A DNA stretch of 64,000 nucleotides from assembly GCF_016735615.1 (NCBI RefSeq), contig NZ_JAERSF010000001.1, forward strand, positions 1,364,001 through 1,428,000, written 5' to 3'. Below the pieces are notes generated by a model. It saw nothing but the letters and a program-made list of their open reading frames with translations, did no database searches and had not been told where the DNA came from. This document shows positions 18,427 to 26,825 of this stretch, one piece after another; position 1 is the first letter of the stretch, and the number at the start of each line of letters is the position of its first letter. Source of the stretch: Flavobacterium tagetis (GTDB taxonomy: Bacteria; Bacteroidota; Bacteroidia; Flavobacteriales; Flavobacteriaceae). The position numbers and the translations under genes were made by a program.

Positions 18427-21400
18427 ATGAAAAAAGATTTACTTACGACGCTGATTTTTTTCAGCTTTTCAACTTTAGTAACTTATATTGAGAAACCATT
18501 AAAAGAAAGTAGAAAATTAAAAATTCTACTAGTTTTAGTTTTATCAATTTTTTATACTTCTTTTTTAGAAGCACAAACAAGAACCCATACATTTACTGCA
18601 AATGGTACTCTGCTTCTTCCTGCGGGTATGGATGCTGTTACCGTTGAAGGATGGGGTGCCGGAGGTGCCGGAGGAGGTGCACAGGTAACACCACTAATAG
18701 GACGAAGCGGAGGCGGAGGCGGAGGCGGTGCCTACGCAAGAGGAACTATTAATACAACAATAGTATCAAGTTTAAATGTTTTTGTTGGAGGAACTACTAC
18801 AGGAGGAGCGGGTAACGGTGCTGCGGGAGGGGCAACATATATAAATGGATTTACAGGCGTTTTCAATGCTCCTGGAGGGCAGGGAGGAAATGGTAATACT
18901 ACTACTACTTCTAATCCAACTGGTGGAAATGGTGGTACTGGAGCTATTGGAAATCTAGCAACAGCTGCTGGAGCAAATGGTACGCCAGGATCTAATGCAT
19001 TATTAAGTGCCCTTCTTTCTTCTGGTGGTGGTGGAAACGGGGCTAATTTTGGCTCTGGAGGAGGTGCTGGAGGAGCGGCCTATAATTCTGTAGTGCTAAC
19101 AGATCGAGTTGGAAATAATGGAGCAACAAATGGAGGAGGAGGAGGGGGAGCCATGAGTTCTAATAATCCGATGAATGGAGGAAGTGGTGCGAGAGGCCAA
19201 GCTACTATTACTTATACATGCAAAACATATAGCTTCACTGGGATATCTGCTCCAAATATCTGTACAGGGACCACTACAAAAGTACAGTTAACAGGTACAG
19301 CTGCAAGTCTACCAGCTGGTACATACACGGTAACTTATAATACAAGTCTACCAAATGCAGTTGGACAAACAGCACCAATGCTAATTACAAATGCAGGATC
19401 TGGAAGTTTCACAGCATCGGGATTGAATAGTTTAGGGAACAGTACTATTACGGTTACTGCTTTGACTTCTGCAGATTGTACTTCGTCCATTAGTGCCCCT
19501 AATACTGCGAATATTATAGTTAGTGCTCCGCCAACAATAGCTTTAGGAACGGCTACTTCTGTATGTACAAGTACAAGTTTGCAAAATGTATCATTGCCTT
19601 ATACTGGAACTACAAATTCGCCAACAAATTACAGTATAACTTGGAATGCAAGTCCAGCAAATAATTTTCTGCCAGTTACAAATGCTACTTTACCGACAAG
19701 TCCAATAAGTATTGCTGTTCCTGCCGGAACTGCTGCTGGTACGTATACAGGATCAATAGCAGTTAGTAATGCGGCAGGGTGTGTGTCTACTGCTCCAACG
19801 AATTTTACTATAACTGTAAATCCATTGCCGACCATAACATTGGGTGCAACGACCGCGGTATGTTCAAGCTCAAATGTACAGAGTACAACATTACCGTATA
19901 CCGCAGTTACTAATTCTCCAGCGAATTACAGCATTACTTGGAATTCCAGTCCAACGAATACTTTTGCACCAGTTTCAAATGCAGCATTGCCGGCAAGTCC
20001 GATTAATATTTCTATACCTGCCAATACAGCAGCAGGAACATACACAGGAACATTAACGGTAAGCAATGCAAACGGATGCGTATCAACGGCAAATAATTTC
20101 ACGGTTACTGTAAATCCGTTACCGACTATTGCACTAAATGGTACAACGCCAGTTTGTTTTAATGTGGGAGCTCAAACGGCCAACCTCAATTATACTGCTA
20201 CAACAAACTCGCCAACAACTTATAGCATTACTTGGAATGCTAGTCCAACAAATAGCTTCCAGCCAGTTTCAAATGTTACTTTAACTACTAGTCCTATCAG
20301 TATAGCAGTTCCTGCGGGAACAGCTGTGGGAACATATACAGGAACTTTAACAGTAAGGAATGCAAACGGATGCGTATCAACGGCAAGTAATTTTACAGTG
20401 ACAGTAAATCCATTGCCGACCATAACATTGGGTGCGACTACTGCGGTATGTACGAGCTCAATTGCGCAAAGTACTACATTGCCTTATACGGCTACAACAA
20501 ACTCGCCAACAAATTACAGCATTACATGGAATGCCAGCCCAACGAATACTTTTGCACCAGTTTCAAATGCAGCATTGCCGGCAAGTCCGATTACTATTCC
20601 AATACCTGCCAATACAGCTGCAGGAACATACACAGGTACTTTGACGGTAAGTAATGGCAACGGATGCGTATCAACGGCAAGTAATTTTACGGTTACCGTA
20701 AATCCATTGCCGACCATAACATTGGGTGCGACTACCGCGGTATGTACGAGCTCAATTCCGCAAAGTACTATATTGCCTTATACGGCTACAACAAATTCAC
20801 CAACAAATTATAGCATTACATGGAATGCCAGCCCAACGAATACTTTTTTGCCAGTTTCTAATGCAGCATTGCCAGCAAGTCCGATTACTATTCCAATACC
20901 TGCCAATACAGCAGCGGGAACGTATACAGGAACTTTAACGGTAAGCAATGCAAATGGATGCGTATCAACGGCAAGTGATTTTACAGTGACAGTAAATCCA
21001 TTGCCGACCATAACATTGGGTGCGACGACTGCGGTATGTACGAGTTCAATTGCGCAAAGTACTACATTGCCTTACACGGCTACAACAAACTCACCAACAA
21101 ATTACAGCATTGCATGGAATACCAGTCCAACGAATACTTTTGCACCAGTTTCAAATGCAGCATTGCCGGCAAGTCCGATTACGATTCCAATTCCAGCCAA
21201 TACAGCTGCAGGAACATACACAGGTACTTTGACAGTAAGTAATGCAAATGGATGCGTATCAACGGCAAGTAATTTTACGGTGACTGTAAATCCATTGCCG
21301 ACCATAACATTGGGTGCGACTACCGCGGTATGTACAAACTCAATTGCACAGAGTACAACATTGCCGTATACCGCGGTTGCAAATTCACCAACAAATTATA

Positions 21401-24102
21401 GCATTACATGGAATGCCAGCCCAACGAATACTTTTTTGCCAGTTTCTAATGCAGCATTGCCAGCAAGTCCGATTACTATTCCAATACCTGCCAATACAGC
21501 AGCGGGAACGTATACAGGAACTTTAACGGTAACTAATGCAAACGGATGCATATCAACGGCAAATAATTTTACGATAACAGTTAATTCGGTTCCAACAATT
21601 ACTACATCAGGAAATTTAATTCCAGTCTGTCAAAGTATATCATCACAAACCACTTCTTTGCCTTATTCTGCTACAACGGGTTCACCAATAAGTTATTCTG
21701 TCGATTGGGCAACATTAAATGATCAAGCAACGACCAATTTTTCTTTCGATTCAGGAGGAGGAAATATTGATAATATTAATGTTCCAGCTGGAACGGCTGC
21801 AGGAACTTATATTGGTATAATGACAATTTCCACATCAAATGGATGTTTGACAACACAAGCGATTTCTTTGACCATTAATGTACTTCCAACCATTAATACA
21901 GCAGGAGCTTTTGCTTCGGTTTGTCAAAGCGCATCAGAACAGACCACTACTTTAGCTTACAATGCTACAACTGGATCTCCAACTAGTTATGCGATTGATT
22001 GGATTGCTTTAACAGACCAAGGTGCTACACCATTTCCTTTTAGTTCTGGATCTGGAGATGTTATAAATGTGATTGTGCCTGCAAATACCGCTTCGGGAAC
22101 TTATAATGGTATAATGACTATTACAACTTCAAACGGATGTTCAGCAACTCAAAGCGTTTCTTTAGTTGTAAATCCAGTTTCGGTTGCGCCAACGGCTTCT
22201 GTAACACAACAGCCAACTTGTGTAAATAATACAGGTGTTATTACAGTAACTTCGCCAGCATCAGGAACAGGATATACTTACAGTGTTGATGGTGTAGATT
22301 TTAGTAATACTTCCGGAATATTTACAGGTTTGTCTTCTGGGCTTTACAATGTCCAGGTTAAAAATACGACAACAGGCTGTGAATCAGAAGCGACACCAAT
22401 TACAATAAATGTTTCTATTACTAAAGTGTGGAATGGAAATAGTGATGCCAATTGGGGGAATGGTGCAAATTGGACTCCAGTAGGAGTTCCTAGTGCTACT
22501 GATTGTGTGGATATTCCAAACGTAGGTGTTGATCCTATTATATCTGGAACTGATGCAAGTTTTTTTGCCAGCAGATTAACAATTGAAAATAATGGATCTT
22601 TAATTGTAGAAGAAACAAATTCCTTAACCGTAACCAATGAAGTAAGTGTGCTTGGTAATGGAGTTTTGATTTTTGAAAACAATTCAAGTTTGGTTCAGAC
22701 TGCTGACGTAGATAACGTGGGTAATATAACTTATAGAAGAAGAACATCTGTGCGACGATTCGATCTTACCTATTGGTCTTCTCCAGTAGCAGGTGTTACT
22801 ATGAAAGATTTTTCGCCAGAAACTTTATTCGATAAATACTCTTACTGGTCTTCTGATTTTAAGTGGGCCACCAATTTGTACGGTACAATGGAAATGGAAC
22901 CAGGAGTAGGTTATAGCATTAGAGGTCCGCAATCTTTCGCGACTGGAACTCCAAGTGTTTTTCCAGGGGAATTTATCGGAGTGCCAAATAATGGAACAAT
23001 TCAAGGTCCTACAGCTGCTGCTGAAAAGTTTTGTTTTTTTGGTAATCCATATCCTTCAGCAATTTATGCAGATCTATTTATTCGTGATAATGCTGCTAAT
23101 TTTTATGGGACACTATTTTTTTGGACTCATAACACCCTTCCTAGAATAACTGTTCCAGGAACTAATACTTATCGTTATACTAGTGATGATTATGCAATAT
23201 ATAATTTGTCAGGCGATACTTCGGTTGGTAATTTAACTGGTACTGGTGCGCCATCACCAGGAAATCAAACTCCGCCAAAAGGGTATATTGCTGCTGGACA
23301 AGCATTTTTTGCAAAAGCCAGAACAGGGCAAAGAGGCGTTTTTACAAATTCAATGCGAGTACCTAGCAATAATAGCCAATTTTATAAATCTACATTAGTT
23401 GTAGAAAAACATCGCGTGTGGTTAAATCTTACGAATAAAGAAGGCGCTTTTAAGCAATTATTAATTGGATATATAACAGGGGCGACAAATTCTTTTGATT
23501 TTAATTATGACGCGGTTACATTAAATGGAAATCCTTATGTAGATTTTTATAGCATCAATGAAGGCAATAAACTAGTTATTCAAGGAAGAGCAGTTCCTTT
23601 TGTTGTAACAGACACCATTCCGTTAGGATATAAGTCTACTATTGAAAAAGGTGAGTTCACAATCGCTATCGATCATACCGATGGAGATTTGAGCAATCGA
23701 GATATTTATTTGCAAGATAAAGTGACAAATACTTTACATAATCTTAAATCTGGAGGGTATACGTTTACATCAGCGCCAGGAACTTTTTTAGATCGCTTTG
23801 TCTTACGTTACAAAAATCTAAATGAGGACAAATCGTTGGGTAATGAAGATTTTGAAAACCAAAATCAGAAAATTTATGTTTCAGTTAAAGATAAAAACAT
23901 TAAACTTCAATCTGTTTCTGAGCAGGAAAATCTCCAAGAAGTGGCTATTTATGATGTTGGAGGTAAGTTGCTATACAATAAAAAGCAAATCGGAAGTAGT
24001 GAATGGCTTATACCGAATTTTCAATCAGGGCCACAAGTTTTATTGGTTAAGATAACTTTAGAGAATGGACAGAAAGTGACAAGAAAAATTGTCTTTAGAT
24101 AA
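18427..24102 (+). CDS. Giant T9SS type C protein with Gly-rich head and tandem Ig-like repeats (1891 aa)
   Basis: Secreted; the N-terminus has two hydrophobic stretches (residues about 5-20 and 34-50, ending FLEAQ) with no alternative start between them. Residues about 55-265 form a glycine-rich domain (GWGAGGAGGGAQV, SGGGGGGGAYARG). Residues about 369-1250 are nine tandem units of about 98 residues: seven close copies (pattern LPTITLGATTAVC ... YSITWNASPTN ... AGTYTGTLTVSN) and two divergent ones. A SprB-like repeat follows (about 1251-1330). The shared C-terminal module starts near 1441 (RRFDLTYWSSPVAG) and ends with a T9SS type C sorting domain (IYDVGGKLLYNK ... VTRKIVFR). This looks like a long stalk carrying a Gly-rich tip; SprB-like motility adhesins are the nearest analogy, but that role is inference. 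Confidence 0.85.
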   Translation: MKKDLLTTLIFFSFSTLVTYIEKPLKESRKLKILLVLVLSIFYTSFLEAQTRTHTFTANGTLLLPAGMDAVTVEGWGAGGAGGGAQVTPLIGRSGGGGGGGAYARGTINTTIVSSLNVFVGGTTTGGAGNGAAGGATYINGFTGVFNAPGGQGGNGNTTTTSNPTGGNGGTGAIGNLATAAGANGTPGSNALLSALLSSGGGGNGANFGSGGGAGGAAYNSVVLTDRVGNNGATNGGGGGGAMSSNNPMNGGSGARGQATITYTCKTYSFTGISAPNICTGTTTKVQLTGTAASLPAGTYTVTYNTSLPNAVGQTAPMLITNAGSGSFTASGLNSLGNSTITVTALTSADCTSSISAPNTANIIVSAPPTIALGTATSVCTSTSLQNVSLPYTGTTNSPTNYSITWNASPANNFLPVTNATLPTSPISIAVPAGTAAGTYTGSIAVSNAAGCVSTAPTNFTITVNPLPTITLGATTAVCSSSNVQSTTLPYTAVTNSPANYSITWNSSPTNTFAPVSNAALPASPINISIPANTAAGTYTGTLTVSNANGCVSTANNFTVTVNPLPTIALNGTTPVCFNVGAQTANLNYTATTNSPTTYSITWNASPTNSFQPVSNVTLTTSPISIAVPAGTAVGTYTGTLTVRNANGCVSTASNFTVTVNPLPTITLGATTAVCTSSIAQSTTLPYTATTNSPTNYSITWNASPTNTFAPVSNAALPASPITIPIPANTAAGTYTGTLTVSNGNGCVSTASNFTVTVNPLPTITLGATTAVCTSSIPQSTILPYTATTNSPTNYSITWNASPTNTFLPVSNAALPASPITIPIPANTAAGTYTGTLTVSNANGCVSTASDFTVTVNPLPTITLGATTAVCTSSIAQSTTLPYTATTNSPTNYSIAWNTSPTNTFAPVSNAALPASPITIPIPANTAAGTYTGTLTVSNANGCVSTASNFTVTVNPLPTITLGATTAVCTNSIAQSTTLPYTAVANSPTNYSITWNASPTNTFLPVSNAALPASPITIPIPANTAAGTYTGTLTVTNANGCISTANNFTITVNSVPTITTSGNLIPVCQSISSQTTSLPYSATTGSPISYSVDWATLNDQATTNFSFDSGGGNIDNINVPAGTAAGTYIGIMTISTSNGCLTTQAISLTINVLPTINTAGAFASVCQSASEQTTTLAYNATTGSPTSYAIDWIALTDQGATPFPFSSGSGDVINVIVPANTASGTYNGIMTITTSNGCSATQSVSLVVNPVSVAPTASVTQQPTCVNNTGVITVTSPASGTGYTYSVDGVDFSNTSGIFTGLSSGLYNVQVKNTTTGCESEATPITINVSITKVWNGNSDANWGNGANWTPVGVPSATDCVDIPNVGVDPIISGTDASFFASRLTIENNGSLIVEETNSLTVTNEVSVLGNGVLIFENNSSLVQTADVDNVGNITYRRRTSVRRFDLTYWSSPVAGVTMKDFSPETLFDKYSYWSSDFKWATNLYGTMEMEPGVGYSIRGPQSFATGTPSVFPGEFIGVPNNGTIQGPTAAAEKFCFFGNPYPSAIYADLFIRDNAANFYGTLFFWTHNTLPRITVPGTNTYRYTSDDYAIYNLSGDTSVGNLTGTGAPSPGNQTPPKGYIAAGQAFFAKARTGQRGVFTNSMRVPSNNSQFYKSTLVVEKHRVWLNLTNKEGAFKQLLIGYITGATNSFDFNYDAVTLNGNPYVDFYSINEGNKLVIQGRAVPFVVTDTIPLGYKSTIEKGEFTIAIDHTDGDLSNRDIYLQDKVTNTLHNLKSGGYTFTSAPGTFLDRFVLRYKNLNEDKSLGNEDFENQNQKIYVSVKDKNIKLQSVSEQENLQEVAIYDVGGKLLYNKKQIGSSEWLIPNFQSGPQVLLVKITLENGQKVTRKIVFR
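19531..22179 (+). repeat. Nine tandem ~294-bp coding repeats
   Basis: Units begin at 19531 (297 bp), then every 294 bp at 19828, 20122, 20416, 20710, 21004 and 21298, followed by two diverged units from 21592 and 21886. Units at 20416, 20710, 21004 and 21298 are nearly identical in DNA. Period and frame are kept exactly, so copy-number change would not break the protein. Confidence 0.9.
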
Positions 24103-24103
24103 C

Positions 24104-24150
24104 AAAACAAAGCGGTTGAGTATAATTCTCAACCGCTTTGTTTTGTTTAA
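24104..24150. terminator. Strong bidirectional terminator
   Basis: A long stem (AAACAAAGCGGTTGAG with CTCAACCGCTTTGTTT) with a 7-base loop, flanked by A/T runs. It lies between the convergent genes ending at 24102 (+) and 24151 (-). Confidence 0.9.
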
Positions 24151-25017
24151 TTAAAAAGTGCGTTGTAAATTTTGGTTCGTATTGGTAATTGCTTTTTCAT
24201 TTTTATAATCAATCCATTTTTGACCCTGAATTTTTCGCATCATAATATCAAAATGGCGCATGATAAAAACATTATACGCTGCCTTAGATAAATTGATAAT
24301 GTTTTTTGGAAAAGAGCGAAGACTCATAGAAAATCCTGGTGTTAGGTATTTCATATAATGCCAATATCCTTCCGGCATATAAAGCATTTCTCCGTGCTTT
24401 AAGTTAGTAATATAACCTTCAACATTTTTGAGTGCTGGAAATTTTTCATAATCAGGATTGTCAAAATCAATGTCTTCTCTTGAAATTAAAGCGTGAGGCA
24501 CTTTATACATAAATTTTGACTGGTTGGGTGGGAAAATCATACATTGTTTTTCGCCATGAAAATGAAAATGAAGAATGTTGGAATAATCAATATCATAATG
24601 CATGAAAACTTTCGAATTTTCTCCACCAAAAAATAACATCGGCATTTGCTTCACTAATTTTAAGCCAATATCTGGCCATAAAAAGTCATTTTTTAATGAA
24701 GGAACCTCTTTCATTAGGTTGTAGAGAAAAATACGATAATTGGTAGGCTTTTCTTCTAATAAGTCGATGTAATCGCTCATTTTCATTGTCGTATGTGCCT
24801 CGTTGAATCCATCTTCATGATTTACAGGTCTGTCGTCGTACAGTGGTACTACAGAATCTCCTGCGATTTCTTTTATATAAGATAATTTCCATTTGTTATA
24901 TGCAGGCCAATCTTCGGTCAATTCTTCAATAACAACAGGAATTTGTTTTTTTACATATTGGGAAACAAAATCGTCTCGTGAGATTTTTTTTACCCTTTCA
25001 ATTTGTTGTAACTTCAT
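24151..25017 (-). CDS. Cupin-like (JmjC-type) Fe(II)/2-oxoglutarate oxygenase family protein
   Basis: A 288-residue soluble protein of the Cupin_8/JmjC-like family. The N-terminal IPVVIEELTEDWPAYNKW is the usual opening of the family. The metal site appears as HYDID (HxD, residues about 140-144) followed by a distal His in EGYWHYMKY (about 216-224); FHGEKQCMIFPP between them fits the strand that carries the 2-oxoglutarate-binding Lys. Such proteins hydroxylate protein side chains or small molecules; the substrate is unknown here. It stands alone, separated from its upstream neighbour by a hairpin terminator and from the giant gene downstream by another. Confidence 0.85.
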   Translation of the reverse strand: MKLQQIERVKKISRDDFVSQYVKKQIPVVIEELTEDWPAYNKWKLSYIKEIAGDSVVPLYDDRPVNHEDGFNEAHTTMKMSDYIDLLEEKPTNYRIFLYNLMKEVPSLKNDFLWPDIGLKLVKQMPMLFFGGENSKVFMHYDIDYSNILHFHFHGEKQCMIFPPNQSKFMYKVPHALISREDIDFDNPDYEKFPALKNVEGYITNLKHGEMLYMPEGYWHYMKYLTPGFSMSLRSFPKNIINLSKAAYNVFIMRHFDIMMRKIQGQKWIDYKNEKAITNTNQNLQRTF

Positions 25018-25029
25018 TTTACTAAATAA

Positions 25030-25060
25030 AAAATTGCTTATAGCTTTGAGCTATAAGCAA
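25030..25060 (-). terminator. Terminator of the small membrane protein gene
   Basis: A 12-bp perfect stem (TTGCTTATAGCT with AGCTATAAGCAA, 25034-25060) around a 3-base loop. In minus orientation it is followed by a T-run, so it ends transcripts from the gene at 25150-25587. Confidence 0.75.
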
Positions 25061-25149
25061 GTTAAAAAGATCCAAAAAGAAGTATGAACTCTTTTAGCTA
25101 AATTTTTGATTTAATCGAATTAAAATAATGCAATTTGTTAAGTTAAAAA

Positions 25150-25587
25150 TCAATCTGCAGCATATTTGTTATTCCAATATAGCATCATCATTAAAGTAAC
25201 AATCACAGAAGAAGCAATTCCTTCAAATAATAGGCAGATGCAATAAGTTGGCACTGATGGATTTCCTCCAAACATGAAAGTTTCAGACAAAGTTCTTACA
25301 TAAGCATCTCCACCTCGGGCGTAACTATAAACTAGTAATCCAAATACGCTCATACATACACCAACCACAGAAGTAGTCATTGCAGAAATTGCATTTGATA
25401 GAAAATCGGTTTCTCCTTCATGAAAATTCATCTGCATTGTCCTGTTAACACCGTAGAATATAAAGAAAACATTGAGTGTTCTTAAATAAAACAAATCTGC
25501 TAAACCTAGTACATTCATTAATAAAAAATAAATGCCAATTCCGAGGAAAATCAAAAACCCGTTGGTAATTTCTTTAGGTAATTTCAT
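25150..25587 (-). CDS. Small four-helix membrane protein of unknown function
   Basis: A 145-residue integral membrane protein with hydrophobic segments at about residues 8-29, 33-48, 68-90 and 110-136. No signal peptide, no recognised domain and no catalytic motif. CAAATTTA at 25640-25647 reads TAAATTTG on the minus strand, a match to the -7 promoter element about 53 bases before the start, without a good -33. It does not overlap ribF (25686) or the cupin gene, and both flanks contain their own signals, so it is probably monocistronic. Conserved composition suggests a real gene; the function is unknown. Confidence 0.7.
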   Translation of the reverse strand: MKLPKEITNGFLIFLGIGIYFLLMNVLGLADLFYLRTLNVFFIFYGVNRTMQMNFHEGETDFLSNAISAMTTSVVGVCMSVFGLLVYSYARGGDAYVRTLSETFMFGGNPSVPTYCICLLFEGIASSVIVTLMMMLYWNNKYAAD

Positions 25588-25685
25588 AGTGGTTATTTTT
25601 TAGAAGTTAATAGTAAATGTTTGAAAAACAGTATTCTATCAAATTTACTAAAAAAATAACTACGATGATTTAAAAACGATAAAAA

Positions 25686-26633
25686 CTATACGGTTTGATT
25701 TTTTAAAGAGGAGTTTATAAAATTCAAAGAATCGACCTGATCTTGATTAAGCTGTGCTTTTAAGGCATCTATAGAACTAAATTTTTGTTCTTCACGAATG
25801 TAATGCAGTAAAGAAACTTCAATATTCTGATCGTAAATGTCTTTGTCAAAATTAAATAAGTGAACTTCGATGGTTTGTTTTTCGCCATTAACAGTCGGAT
25901 TAAAACCAATATTCATCATGCCGAAAACAGTTTCTTCATTTACATTAGCTTTTACAACGTAAACACCAATTTTCGGTATTAGTTTATAATCTTCTTCAAT
26001 GTGAATGTTTGCCGTTGGAAAACCAATTGTTCTTCCAAGCTGTTTTCCTTTTACTACTTTTCCGTTCAAGAAATAGCTATAACCTAAATATTCATTGGCC
26101 AAAGCCATGTTGCCTTCATTTAAAGCTTTTCTGATTTTGGTTGAACTAACTGAAACGTCCTGAATTTCTTCAGCAGAAATTTGTTCTACTTCAAATCCGT
26201 ATTCGATTCCAAAAGCAATTAGGTCATCAATATTTGCAGTTCTATTACGACCAAAACGATGATCATGTCCAATAATAATTTTTTGAATCTGAAATTTCTC
26301 TACTAAAATGGTACGAACGAATTCCTCAGCGGTTAATCTTGAAAAACTTTCATTGAAAGGATGGACGACTAGGTTTTCTATACCCGTGGCTTCCAAAAGT
26401 TTTATTTTCTCGCCAATAGTATTCAATAATCTGATTTCTGATTTTTCTTGAAGAACCATTCGCGGATGCGGAAAAAAGGTGAGAACCAGACTTTCATATT
26501 TTCCGTTTTCAGTATTCTGAGTAATTCGTTCCAGAATTTTTTTATGACCAATATGCACGCCATCAAAGGTACCAAGAGTTAAAATTGTTTTCTTGGTTGA
26601 CTGAAAATCGTTTATAGAATGAAAGAGCTTCAA
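25686..26633 (-). CDS. ribF: Bifunctional riboflavin kinase / FAD synthetase
   Basis: A 315-residue RibF. The N-terminal nucleotidyltransferase (FMN adenylyltransferase) domain has TLGTFDGVHIGHKKIL (the HxGH motif, residues about 20-35), the GHDHRFGRNR motif (about 121-130) and SSTKIRKAL (the ISSTxIR motif). The C-terminal riboflavin kinase domain has GRTIGFPTANI (about 201-211) and GVY...GMMNIGFNPT. It converts riboflavin to FMN and FAD in the cytoplasm. Length is typical. It is divergent from the metalloprotease gene at 26826. Confidence 0.96.
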   Translation of the reverse strand: MKLFHSINDFQSTKKTILTLGTFDGVHIGHKKILERITQNTENGKYESLVLTFFPHPRMVLQEKSEIRLLNTIGEKIKLLEATGIENLVVHPFNESFSRLTAEEFVRTILVEKFQIQKIIIGHDHRFGRNRTANIDDLIAFGIEYGFEVEQISAEEIQDVSVSSTKIRKALNEGNMALANEYLGYSYFLNGKVVKGKQLGRTIGFPTANIHIEEDYKLIPKIGVYVVKANVNEETVFGMMNIGFNPTVNGEKQTIEVHLFNFDKDIYDQNIEVSLLHYIREEQKFSSIDALKAQLNQDQVDSLNFINSSLKNQTV

Positions 26634-26825
26634 AACAAATTATTTAAGATGCTGCAAATTTATACTATTCTCTTTTAAATTTAATACTATGCCAAATCGA
26701 TTTTTAATAGATAATATATCTTTTTGTATAAATATGCCAACTCGTCGATTAAAAAGCAATAATTGTCGTGTATATAATATGATTTCAAATTAATTGAAGT
26801 AATTTTGATAATATATTTTAAGAGT
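26634..26825. promoter_or_regulatory. Divergent promoter region of ribF and the metalloprotease gene
   Basis: On the minus strand TAAATTTG (plus 26655-26662) is a -7-like element for ribF, 22 bases before its start. On the plus strand TAATTTTG (26800-26807) is a -7-like element for the metalloprotease, 19 bases before its start. Neither has a well-placed -33 TTG. A TCGATTAAA site at 26745-26753 resembles the paired sites upstream of two giant surface-protein genes. Confidence 0.35.

Noticed and set aside
19844..21526. A series of 70-codon ORFs on both strands spaced 294 bp
   Set aside because: They are shadows of the tandem repeat in the 1891-residue protein, open by codon bias rather than selection.
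19531..22179. Regularly spaced repeats considered as a CRISPR array
   Set aside because: The whole 294-bp unit is coding and repeated; there are no short repeats with unique spacers and no cas genes.
25018..25149. Possible tRNA or small RNA in the gap with a strong stem
   Set aside because: The stem is a simple terminator hairpin; no cloverleaf or CCA end is present.
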